The notes beneath the pieces are model-generated. The model was not told the DNA's origin, searched no databases, and saw nothing but the letters and a program-made list of their open reading frames with translations. The translations under genes and the position numbers were made by a program. A stretch of 21,761 nt of DNA, from positions 1 to 21,761 of the forward strand of contig CAVFDI010000031.1 in assembly GCA_963621145.1 (NCBI GenBank), given 5' to 3'. This DNA comes from W0P28-013 sp963621145 (GTDB lineage: Bacteria; Bacteroidota; Bacteroidia; Bacteroidales; Paludibacteraceae). Positions 15,186 through 21,714 of the stretch are shown in pieces (the first letter of the stretch is position 1; every line of letters starts with the position of its first letter).

Positions 15186-16469
15186 CTACTCATTTTTCTC
15201 CGAAAGGTTATCTTTCGTAATCACAATCCGTTCTATGGTGTTCACTTTCGTTTTGTCGTAGGGCGTTTGCAGTCGCACGTAGTTTTCGGTGAAACCGTGC
15301 ATCATGCCATCGCATTTGGCGGCTTCCCACAGCACCAGCGCCTCGTTGCCGCATTGCGAAGCGTAAAATTCTTTCAGTTTTTTGTCGGAAAGTTGCCGCA
15401 GCACATCGTTTCTTCGTCTGCGCTCGACCATTGGCACGGTGTAGTCAATTTCGAGTGCTTTGGTGCCAGCGCGCTCCGAATAGGTGAACACATGCAGTTG
15501 CGAGCAGGGCAATTTTTCGAGAAAATTGCAGGTCTCGTCAAAATATTCTGGTGTTTCGCCACGCACGCCCACCATCACATCTATGCCGATGAAGGCGTTG
15601 GGCATCAGGCGTTTTATTTCTGCCACTTTGGCGGCGAAAAAGGCGGTGTCGTAGCGGCGGTGCATCAGTTTTAGCACTTGGTCGCTGCCCGACTGCAGTG
15701 GCAGGTGAAAGTGCGGTGCAAAGTGCGGCGACTGCGCCACGTAGGCTATTATTTCGTCGGTGAGCAGGTTGGGTTCAATGCTCGAAATGCGAAAGCGCGC
15801 GCCATCGAGTTGATCGAGTGCCTTTATGAGGTCGAAAAATGTTTCGCCAGTCGAACGTCCGAAATCGCCTGTGTTCACGCCTGTAAGCACTATCTCTTTT
15901 GCGCCATCGGCAATGGCTTGGCGCGCCACGCTCACAGTCTCGGCAATGGTGGCGTTGCGACTGCGACCGCGTGCAAACGGAATGGTGCAGTAGGTGCAAT
16001 AGTAGTCGCAGCCATCTTGCACTTTCAGAAAATGGCGCGTGCGGTCGTCGGCACTGCAAATGGGCTTGAACGATCGAATTTTGGCTGTTTTTACTGCGTT
16101 GATTTTCTCACTTTTGGCATCGAATTGTTGCAAAAATGCTTCGAGATCGATTTTTTCGTTTGCGCCGAGCACTAAGTCCACATCGGGCAGCGACGCCACC
16201 TCGTCGGGTTTTAGTTGAGCGTAACAGCCAGTCACCACCACAAAAGCATCGGGATTTTGCGTTGCTATGCGATGGATGGCTTGCCGATCTTTGTGGTCGG
16301 CGGTGTCGGTTACCGAACAGGTGTTCACTATGCAGATGTCGGCTTTTTCGCCAGCCGCAGCACGAACGCAGCCCGCAGCCGTGAGTGCGCGCCCAATGGC
16401 CGACGACTCGGCAAAATTCAGTTTGCAACCGAGTGTGAGAAATGCTATTTTTTTGCCTGATAGTTCCAT
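15186..16469 (-). CDS. mtaB: tRNA t6A37 methylthiotransferase MtaB
   Basis: A 427-residue radical-SAM methylthiotransferase that converts t6A37 to ms2t6A37 in ANN-reading tRNAs. The N-terminal UPF0004 domain has three cluster cysteines: Cys15 in LTLGCKLN, Cys51 in VNTCSV and Cys82 in VTGCYAQ. The radical SAM motif is Cys154, Cys158, Cys161 in GCDYYCTYCTIPFARGRSRN. A TRAM-like C-terminal domain ends the protein. The TLGCKLN and RGRSR forms favour MtaB over MiaB or RimO. I chose the ATG at 16467-16469 over an upstream in-frame ATG (16520) because it gives the family N-terminus (MELSGKKIAFLTLGC), and both a promoter element and the endonuclease terminator occupy the extension. The transcript is probably leaderless. 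Confidence 0.95.
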   Translation of the reverse strand: MELSGKKIAFLTLGCKLNFAESSAIGRALTAAGCVRAAAGEKADICIVNTCSVTDTADHKDRQAIHRIATQNPDAFVVVTGCYAQLKPDEVASLPDVDLVLGANEKIDLEAFLQQFDAKSEKINAVKTAKIRSFKPICSADDRTRHFLKVQDGCDYYCTYCTIPFARGRSRNATIAETVSVARQAIADGAKEIVLTGVNTGDFGRSTGETFFDLIKALDQLDGARFRISSIEPNLLTDEIIAYVAQSPHFAPHFHLPLQSGSDQVLKLMHRRYDTAFFAAKVAEIKRLMPNAFIGIDVMVGVRGETPEYFDETCNFLEKLPCSQLHVFTYSERAGTKALEIDYTVPMVERRRRNDVLRQLSDKKLKEFYASQCGNEALVLWEAAKCDGMMHGFTENYVRLQTPYDKTKVNTIERIVITKDNLSEKNE

Positions 16470-16477
16470 TGCGACTG

Positions 16478-16485
16478 CAAAATTA
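16478..16485 (-). promoter_or_regulatory. -7 promoter element of mtaB
   Basis: The minus strand reads TAATTTTG, only 8 bp upstream of the mtaB ATG. The -33 position has no TTTG. If used, transcription would begin within a few bases of the start codon. Confidence 0.55.
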
Positions 16486-16509
16486 CAATTTTTTCGCCGA
16501 ATCAGATAG

Positions 16510-16540
16510 AAAAACGACACCGATCGTCCCGATCGATGCC
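16510..16540 (-). terminator. Rho-independent terminator of the endonuclease I gene
   Basis: On the minus strand GGCATCGATCG (16540-16530) pairs with CGATCGGTGTC (16526-16516) around the loop GGA, with two wobble pairs. It is followed by a G and a T5 run (16514-16510). It lies about 65 bp after the endonuclease stop and directly upstream of the mtaB promoter. Confidence 0.85.
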
Positions 16541-16605
16541 GCTCTCATTAAAACTATTTAATCTAGAAAAAACTATTTTCTGTTTTGCAAAATTGCTTGA
16601 CGGCA

Positions 16606-17964
16606 TTATTCGCAAATCACTGTAACTGCTTGATTTACAACGCCGCCGCTGATGTTGAGTGTGGCTGTGCCGTTGCTCACTTTGGTGATGGTTACTGTGA
16701 TGCCTGCTGCGCCTTCGCTTGGGCTGATGGTGCTTGGCGATACGGTGAAAATGCCACTGTTGCTCGATGTTACGCTCACGCTTTGAATCAGGTTTGCAAT
16801 GTGAACTTGCAGCGTGGAAGTGCCTGTGCAGACAATGTCGTTTTGCTTTACGTTTTCTACCACAATGGGCTTGCCGACCATCAATATTGGATCATTCGAT
16901 ACAACGGGCGTTGTGCTGCTGCCGCTATCTGAACCGCTTGAGCCGCTGTTGCCCGATTCTGAACCACCCGAATTCGTTCCACCCGATTCTGAGCCGCCGC
17001 TTTCGGTCTCGGTGCAGGCACTGCATCCGTTGCTTGTTCCGGCGGTGAAGTTGCTATCGAACGAGCCGCAGCACGAAGCCAGCGAAAATGTTTGTCCAGC
17101 CTTATTTCCCCACAAATATTCCGCCAAACACGGATAATCGATGAATGGATTGCGGTTGCCTTGTGTAGATTGAATGCCGTTGTTGCGGTCAATTTCCTTC
17201 TGCGAAACTGGATCTTGACGATGCCATTTCATGAGAAGAGCCATGCCATATTCGGTCAATCCATAATGACCAGCTTCGGTGTATGTGCCTGAAAATATGT
17301 TAGCGCCATCGCCTGATGTAAATGCTTGATAATCACCTTCCCAACGAAGTAGTGTGCCAAAATATGCACGCGCAAAATCGCCTTTGTATTCATCAATTGG
17401 CTCGAAAACTACGCTACTGCAAGTCGCTGTAACTGAACCACCTAGCAAATTGTCAGTGGTTATTGATTTTGCAGAACCTAGTTTGCTACCATTATAAGTG
17501 TATGTCGCAGAACTTACTTCTCCGAAAGCGTAGTTGCTACGCCTATTGTTTACATAACCATCGGTAGGAAATATGTGAAATAGGTCTGTTCCAGGAGTGT
17601 TGCTATTCTCTGACCCCCCGAACCAACTTTTTGGAATAGAATGTTCTCGATTGTAACAGGAACATTCTGCTTTATATTCTCCGCATTGGTCGCTTGAATA
17701 AGTAAAATCACAGCCGCCATACATGTCCCAGATTTTGCCCGAACTATTGAGGTCTGTTGTTTCGTATGCAGTCCAAAGACCAGCATAGGTCAAACTGCTA
17801 TATCCTGTTTTTGCTACCGTGTGAATCGCGCTAAAAAGCGTACTTCCACTCTTACCATCGAGGCTGGAGTAGTAGGTGGCGTCGACGGCAAACGACAACT
17901 GCGCAAATGCAATTGCAAATGCCCCAAATAGCGCAGTCTTGGTTATAAAATGGAGTTTTTTCAT
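16606..17964 (-). CDS. Secreted endonuclease I family nuclease with C-terminal beta domain
   Basis: A 452-residue exported nuclease. A signal peptide ends near residue 26 (AQLSFA). The endonuclease I domain (EndA/NucM, His-Me finger type) covers about 28-290, with catalytic His108 in CYNREHSIPKSWFGG and probable metal ligands in the FPTDGYVNNRRSNYAFGEV stretch. Several Cys (85, 94, 101, 103) could form disulfides. A Ser/Gly/Glu linker (about 317-353) leads to a C-terminal region (354-452) with alternating Ser/Thr-rich strands that looks like an immunoglobulin-like or bacterial surface fold; I do not recognise a type IX secretion signal. Such enzymes degrade extracellular DNA without much sequence preference. 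Upstream is a -7 element (17987-17994); downstream is a strong terminator. Confidence 0.92.
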   Translation of the reverse strand: MKKLHFITKTALFGAFAIAFAQLSFAVDATYYSSLDGKSGSTLFSAIHTVAKTGYSSLTYAGLWTAYETTDLNSSGKIWDMYGGCDFTYSSDQCGEYKAECSCYNREHSIPKSWFGGSENSNTPGTDLFHIFPTDGYVNNRRSNYAFGEVSSATYTYNGSKLGSAKSITTDNLLGGSVTATCSSVVFEPIDEYKGDFARAYFGTLLRWEGDYQAFTSGDGANIFSGTYTEAGHYGLTEYGMALLMKWHRQDPVSQKEIDRNNGIQSTQGNRNPFIDYPCLAEYLWGNKAGQTFSLASCCGSFDSNFTAGTSNGCSACTETESGGSESGGTNSGGSESGNSGSSGSDSGSSTTPVVSNDPILMVGKPIVVENVKQNDIVCTGTSTLQVHIANLIQSVSVTSSNSGIFTVSPSTISPSEGAAGITVTITKVSNGTATLNISGGVVNQAVTVICE

Positions 17965-17986
17965 GGTTTTTGCCGATTTAAGCGTG

Positions 17987-17994
17987 CAAAATTA
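17987..17994 (-). promoter_or_regulatory. -7 promoter element of the endonuclease I gene
   Basis: The minus strand reads TAATTTTG, about 23 bp upstream of the ATG at 17964. There is no TTTG at the -33 position. Confidence 0.55.
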
Positions 17995-18046
17995 GGCAAA
18001 AAAGTGCAATTCTTTAACTTCTTTGCGTTATTACATAGGCAAATAA

Positions 18047-18075
18047 TCGACAAACTGCACAAATTGTCGACAAAC
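18047..18075. promoter_or_regulatory. Direct repeat upstream of the endonuclease I promoter
   Basis: TCGACAAAC occurs twice (18047-18055 and 18067-18075), exactly 20 bp apart start to start, or about two helical turns. The second copy lies within the palindrome TTGTCGACAA (18064-18073). It is 50-80 bp upstream of the endonuclease -7 element, a plausible place for an activator. The gene-free stretch 17995-18158 shows no other structure besides the trailer of the next gene. Confidence 0.3.
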
Positions 18076-18121
18076 GAACAGAGATGGAGGTGGGGTAGTT
18101 GATAAAATGACGAAAATCAAC

Positions 18122-18142
18122 CAGAAATCAGAAATCAGAAAT
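18122..18142 (-). repeat. Three perfect CAGAAAT units
   Basis: CAGAAAT occurs three times in tandem on the plus strand. It lies about 20 bp past the stop codon of the endonuclease/exonuclease/phosphatase gene and belongs to the gene-end repeat group. Confidence 0.75.
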
Positions 18143-18158
18143 ATCATACTCTAACCCC

Positions 18159-19232
18159 TTAATTATCAATTGTCAATTGTGCCACTACTGGAAAATGATC
18201 GGAAAAGTCGACATGGACAATTTGGCTATTTGTGGGTGTGAATTTCTGCTCGTCAACCAAAATGTGGTCGATGCCGATGGGCAGAATGTTTTTTAGACGA
18301 AAGGTGTAGTTGTAGCCCCAACGTGTGGTGTTCACTGCGTCGAGCATGCCGTGCGCCAGCGTGTGGTAGGTGTACGACTGTGCCACATCGTTGAAATCGC
18401 CGCAGACAATGGTGGGGTAGGGCGTTGCGTTTTTTATTCCTGCAATTTTTTGCGCCTGACGAGCGTGCGCCCGAAACGATGTGTTCAGCTTTTGGCTCGC
18501 CTGCTCGATGGCTTTGTTGTCGAGTGTGCTGGCGTCGCTCAGGTTTTCGAGGTCGATTTTGGTCAGTCGTGTGGTTTCCAAATGGTTGTTGAACACACGC
18601 ACCGTGTCGCGCCCAATTTTGATGTCGGAAAAGATGCTGACATTATTTTTCGATGCGTAATCCACTTTTTGCTTTTTCACAATCGGAAATTTCGAAAATG
18701 TGGCATTGCCCCACCATGTGCGCGCAGTCTGATTTTTGTACCAAATGTGACGATATGGGTAATTTTTTTTGAATCGCGCGAGAATTTTCTCCTCGCTCAA
18801 AGCATTGCTTTTCTTGTAAAAACCGAATTCTTGCAGACAGACAATGTCGGCATTCTCTTCCTCGAGCAGTTTCACAATGTCGTCGAGGTGTTTTTCGCCG
18901 CCAAAAAACGACACATTGTAGCTTACAATCGTGATTTTCTGTCCGTCGTCAGCCTTTTTTGCGAAAATCGGCATCGAAAAAGCGTTATTCACCGATTTGA
19001 ACGAAAACACCAGCAGCAACAGTGGCATCAGTACCCACCATTTGCGTTTGATGGCCCAGAAAATGGCGAAACAGACTTGCACAATGACGAGTAGCGGAAA
19101 AATCAGCCCGAAATACGAAAACCAAACAAACTTATCGGTAGGCACATAAAGCGCCAGCAGCCCAAAAATGTAGAGCAGCGCAAAAAAGGCATTTATCAGC
19201 ACCAGCGTGTATTTTGCGAGTTTGCGAAACAA
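18159..19232 (-). CDS. Membrane-anchored endonuclease/exonuclease/phosphatase family protein
   Basis: A 357-residue EEP-fold hydrolase. Three hydrophobic segments in residues 8-80 anchor it; the catalytic domain spans about 98-357. Key motifs: SYNVSFF with Asn106, CLQEFGF with Glu135, NNHLE with His217, CGDFND with Asp279 and Asn281, GIDHIL, and SDHFPVV with Asp345 and His346. These are all the expected metal and catalytic residues. The substrate (nucleic acid, sugar phosphate or lipid) cannot be inferred. The start is TTG at 19230-19232: an in-frame stop lies two codons upstream, and the next ATG falls inside the membrane region, so TTG is the only start giving the family N-terminus. The last residues (TIDN) and stop come from a repeat. 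It follows two rhomboid genes. Confidence 0.92.
   Translation of the reverse strand: MFRKLAKYTLVLINAFFALLYIFGLLALYVPTDKFVWFSYFGLIFPLLVIVQVCFAIFWAIKRKWWVLMPLLLLVFSFKSVNNAFSMPIFAKKADDGQKITIVSYNVSFFGGEKHLDDIVKLLEEENADIVCLQEFGFYKKSNALSEEKILARFKKNYPYRHIWYKNQTARTWWGNATFSKFPIVKKQKVDYASKNNVSIFSDIKIGRDTVRVFNNHLETTRLTKIDLENLSDASTLDNKAIEQASQKLNTSFRAHARQAQKIAGIKNATPYPTIVCGDFNDVAQSYTYHTLAHGMLDAVNTTRWGYNYTFRLKNILPIGIDHILVDEQKFTPTNSQIVHVDFSDHFPVVAQLTIDN
18161..18178 (-). repeat. AATTGACAATTGATAATT trailer at a stop codon
   Basis: Identical over 18 bp to 10518-10535. Here it is read in a different frame and encodes LTIDN followed by TAA, ending the EEP protein. Confidence 0.65.
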
Positions 19233-19321
19233 AAGTCAGAATTTTTAGTAGCAACGCAACGAGTGCGCCTGTGTTCAAAATTTGCAGTTGGCTGTGATTT
19301 GCGTTAATTTGAAATTCTGTC

Positions 19322-20197
19322 CTAGTTTTTTTGCTTAAACAAGAAATTGCGCTCATTCTCTGTAAGACTCTGATAACCAGAACGTTTTATCTTGTCGAGA
19401 ATGCGATCGATTTCGGCTTCGTCGTTGGCTTTCGATTGATTATACTCAGCATCGGTTTTGGGCTGACGACGAAAATTGGCGCGTTTGGTTTTCTTCTTCG
19501 GCTTGCGGAAAAGCGTTACCACAAGGTCGATCGGCTTGTTTATTATCTCTGCTAAATCGACGCCTTTCTTCCACGCCAAAGCGTACAAAATGCCCATTAC
19601 CACGCCGCCAAGGTGCGCCCATTCGCCGCCAGCATTCGTGCCATTCACACTCAAAAGTATCAGCACAACGGTGATGACGCCAATATATTTCAGTTTGATG
19701 TCGCCAATCAGAAACAGTCGAATGCTGTAGTTTGGTTTGGTCATGGTGATGGCCAGGATTATCGCCATAATCGATGCCGATGCACCAAGCAGGTAACTGC
19801 CCAAGATTTTATCGGAAAATATGGGAAACAGATTGTATGCTCCCATGTAGGCAGCTGCGCCAGCTATGCCGCCAAGAATGTAGAGCCCGACCAGCTGTTT
19901 TTGCGTGAATCGCTCCAAAAATAGCCGTCCAAACCAGTAGAGGCACAGCATGTTGAAGAAAAGATGGAAAAATTCGGAGTGCAAAAACATGTAGGTCAGC
20001 ACAGTCCACGGCTGCTGCAGCCAAACTGTCCAAGCCGCGGGCATTTCAAGATATTTCAGCCAGTCAAATTCATTTATGCCGAACAGACTGAACCCCACGC
20101 CGACAATTTTCACTGCCAGCCAAATGCCAACATTCAGCACCAAAAGCCACACCAGTGCCGATGCATTACGCATACGAAGTCGATTGAGCCATTCCAT
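19322..20197 (-). CDS. Rhomboid intramembrane serine protease (with cytoplasmic tail)
   Basis: A 291-residue rhomboid protease. The expected membrane helices span about residues 14-210. The catalytic serine is Ser140 in LLGASAS and the catalytic histidine is His195 in EWAHLGG. HSEFFHLFFNMLCLYWFG (about 73-90) carries the conserved His/Asn stretch of helix 2. A charged cytoplasmic tail (about 213-291), rich in Lys/Arg and then helical, is typical of this Bacteroidota subgroup. Rhomboids cleave membrane proteins inside or near the bilayer; the substrates here are unknown. The ATG at 20195-20197 is preceded by the same ACTTT-repeat leader as floA. It is the middle gene of a rhomboid-rhomboid-EEP row. 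Confidence 0.94.
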   Translation of the reverse strand: MEWLNRLRMRNASALVWLLVLNVGIWLAVKIVGVGFSLFGINEFDWLKYLEMPAAWTVWLQQPWTVLTYMFLHSEFFHLFFNMLCLYWFGRLFLERFTQKQLVGLYILGGIAGAAAYMGAYNLFPIFSDKILGSYLLGASASIMAIILAITMTKPNYSIRLFLIGDIKLKYIGVITVVLILLSVNGTNAGGEWAHLGGVVMGILYALAWKKGVDLAEIINKPIDLVVTLFRKPKKKTKRANFRRQPKTDAEYNQSKANDEAEIDRILDKIKRSGYQSLTENERNFLFKQKN

Positions 20198-20200
20198 GAT

Positions 20201-20230
20201 GTAAGTTCGTAAAGTTTGAAAGTTTGTAAA
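20201..20230 (-). repeat. ACTTT-repeat leader in front of the first rhomboid gene
   Basis: On the minus strand three ACTTT(A/C)-type units end in ACTTAC three bases before the ATG, closely matching 5672-5705 in front of floA. Next to it, on the upstream side, GACTATGAC occurs twice (20234-20242, 20253-20261) with a 19-bp period. Confidence 0.6.
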
Positions 20231-20303
20231 GTGGACTATGACTTTTGACTAAGACTATGACCATTGGTATCCATCATTTTTTTTCGGTTGATGGCGTTTC
20301 CAC

Positions 20304-20321
20304 CTCATTCATAATTCTTAT
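20304..20321 (-). repeat. Trailer word after the second rhomboid gene
   Basis: The plus strand contains TTCATAATTCTTA (20308-20320), identical to 861-873 after the TPM gene. It lies directly next to the stop codon at 20322-20324. Confidence 0.6.
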
Positions 20322-21110
20322 TTACTGATATAGTTTTCCCTTTTTTCGCCAAATCAGCAGCAGAATCAGTCCAAAAATCATGCCGCCGAGGTGTGCAAAG
20401 TGCGCCACATTGTCGAAACTGAAGCCTGCCACGCCAAGGAACAGTTCCATCACGGCGTAGAGTCCCACGAAAATGCGCGCAGGAATGGGAATTGGTACAA
20501 AAAGCAGGAACATTTTCACATCAGGGAATAGCCAGCCAAACGCCAACAACACTCCAAACAGCGCGCCGCTTGCGCCTACGGTAACGGGCAGATTCAGCAG
20601 CATTTCGCGCATGCTTGCAATGTCGAGCGGACGCAGCGCATTGATGTCGCCAAAACGGAAGAAATGACGCAGCGTCGGTTCTATGCTTTCGAGCATCTCG
20701 GGCGAACTCTGCGCAATGGCGGCATTCATGGCCTCGGTTACGCTCCAAAATTCGCCCATCCAGCAGAGTTGTTGCACAATGGCAGCACCCACGCCCGACA
20801 CCATATAATATAGTAGGAATTTTTTGCTGCCCCAAATCTGCTCCAACGCAATGCCAAACATGTACACGCCAAACATGTTGCAGAACAGATGCCAAATGCT
20901 GTGCGTGTCGTGCATAAACATGTAGGTGAACAGTTGGTAGAAGTGGAATTTTTCGGATGCAAAATAGTGCATTCCGAGCAAATCGGCGAGGTTGATTCCC
21001 ATTTTTGCCGCCAAAATCTTGCTTGCAAGCCACACAATCAGATTGATTATGATTAAATTTAGCACCACCGGAGGCACATTTCGCATGAAAGATGGGCGTT
21101 GAAAATTCAT
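20322..21110 (-). CDS. Rhomboid intramembrane serine protease
   Basis: A 262-residue rhomboid protease. The catalytic serine is Ser181 in TVGASGALFG and the catalytic histidine is His240 in AHFAHLGGMIFG. The helix 2 motif HSIWHLFCNMFGVYMFG is at about 70-86. An insertion of about 60 residues (112-170) separates the early helices from the catalytic serine helix; it is mostly hydrophilic. It has no cytoplasmic tail, unlike the other rhomboid, and the two share little sequence outside the motifs, so they are not a recent duplication. The ATG at 21108-21110 has a -7 element 21 bp upstream (21131-21138). It is divergent from the HU gene. Confidence 0.94.
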   Translation of the reverse strand: MNFQRPSFMRNVPPVVLNLIIINLIVWLASKILAAKMGINLADLLGMHYFASEKFHFYQLFTYMFMHDTHSIWHLFCNMFGVYMFGIALEQIWGSKKFLLYYMVSGVGAAIVQQLCWMGEFWSVTEAMNAAIAQSSPEMLESIEPTLRHFFRFGDINALRPLDIASMREMLLNLPVTVGASGALFGVLLAFGWLFPDVKMFLLFVPIPIPARIFVGLYAVMELFLGVAGFSFDNVAHFAHLGGMIFGLILLLIWRKKGKLYQ

Positions 21111-21130
21111 TTTTTAGTCGATTTTGGGCG

Positions 21131-21138
21131 CAAATTTA
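21131..21138 (-). promoter_or_regulatory. -7 promoter element of the rhomboid operon
   Basis: The minus strand reads TAAATTTG, matching TAnnTTTG, about 21 bp upstream of the ATG. No TTTG is seen at the -33 position; the spacer is A-tract DNA. Confidence 0.55.
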
Positions 21139-21140
21139 GC

Positions 21141-21238
21141 AAAAAAGCACCAAAAAAGCCCTCTTTTTTCACTTTTTTCGCCCATTTGTCGATTTTTTCC
21201 AAAAAAAACGCCGAAAAACTTGTTCGTTCAAAAAAAAA
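21141..21238. promoter_or_regulatory. Phased A-tracts between the rhomboid and HU genes
   Basis: Nine runs of A or T, most of five to nine bases, have centres near 21143, 21154, 21166, 21175, 21186 (a run of only three), 21195, 21204, 21216 and 21234. The first eight average 10.4 bp apart, one DNA helical turn. Such phasing gives strong intrinsic curvature. The region links two divergent promoters. Confidence 0.5.
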
Positions 21239-21250
21239 GCCCTATCTTTG
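21220..21250 (+). promoter_or_regulatory. Promoter of the HU gene
   Basis: TATCTTTG (21243-21250) matches the TAnnTTTG -7 element. TTG (21220-21222) lies 20 bp upstream as the -33 element. The leader to the ATG at 21305 is about 50 bases, A/T-rich and without a Shine-Dalgarno sequence. Confidence 0.75.
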
Positions 21251-21304
21251 CCTTGAAAATTTGACTATCGAATATTCACTTAACCATTTTTAATTTTTAG
21301 TTCT

Positions 21305-21577
21305 ATGAACAAAGCAGATTTGATCAATGCTATCGCCGCTGAAGCTGGCATTAGCAAAGTCGAGGCTAAAAAAGCACTCGAGGCTGTAGTTGAAAACATC
21401 TCTAAAGCACTCGCTGCTGGAGATAAAGTAGGTTTGGTAGGCTTCGGTACCTTCTCGGTTGCCGTTCGCGCTGCTCGTCAAGGCATCAACCCATTGACCA
21501 AAAAACCTATCAAAATCGAGGCTAAAAAAGTTGCCAAATTCAAAGCTGGTGCTGAGTTGGCTGAGAAAATCAAATAA
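21305..21577 (+). CDS. HU family DNA-binding protein
   Basis: A 90-residue HU-type histone-like protein of standard length. It starts MNKADLINAIAAEAGISKVEAKKALEAVVENISKAL (helical dimer body). The hallmark GFGTFSVAVRAARQGINPLT follows, containing the beta-arm tip with the intercalating Pro in INP, and the protein ends in a basic arm and helix (KVAKFKAGAELAEKIK). HU binds and bends DNA with little sequence preference and helps compact the nucleoid. It has its own promoter and terminator, so it is monocistronic. Codon use is more uniform than in neighbouring genes (for example repeated GCT and AAA), consistent with high expression. IHF alpha/beta subunits are the main alternative; the sequence looks closer to HU. 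Confidence 0.96.
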   Translation: MNKADLINAIAAEAGISKVEAKKALEAVVENISKALAAGDKVGLVGFGTFSVAVRAARQGINPLTKKPIKIEAKKVAKFKAGAELAEKIK

Positions 21578-21601
21578 GTTGATTTTTTCTGAAAAAAAAT
21601 G

Positions 21602-21634
21602 GGAGGTTGTTCGCAAGAATAACCTCCTTTTTTT
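21602..21634 (+). terminator. Rho-independent terminator of the HU gene
   Basis: GGAGGTTGTTC (21602-21612) pairs with GAATAACCTCC (21617-21627) with one wobble pair. The loop is the GNRA tetraloop GCAA and a T7 run follows (21628-21634). Confidence 0.93.
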
Positions 21635-21650
21635 GTGTCGCTTTTTTTTG

Positions 21651-21658
21651 TAATTTTG
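21651..21658 (+). promoter_or_regulatory. Possible -7 promoter element reading off the right edge
   Basis: TAATTTTG on the plus strand matches TAnnTTTG, and a T-run precedes it. No start codon with an open frame follows in the remaining 100 bases, so the gene it would serve lies outside the window or its leader is long. Confidence 0.4.
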
Positions 21659-21675
21659 CAGACGATTTGAAGCGT

Positions 21676-21714
21676 AATCATCGAATTATTGAATCATTGA
21701 ATTATCGAATGATG
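21676..21714 (+). repeat. 8-bp periodic A/T-rich array at the right edge
   Basis: Four consecutive 8-bp units of the form GAATNATN run from 21683 to 21714. They are preceded by AATCATCGAATTA (21676-21688), a 13-mer also found on the minus strand at 8642-8630 between dnaK and proS. Confidence 0.6.

Noticed and set aside
16470..16520. An N-terminal extension of MtaB to an upstream ATG
   Set aside because: It would run through the promoter element and into the terminator of the preceding gene, and the family starts at the later ATG.
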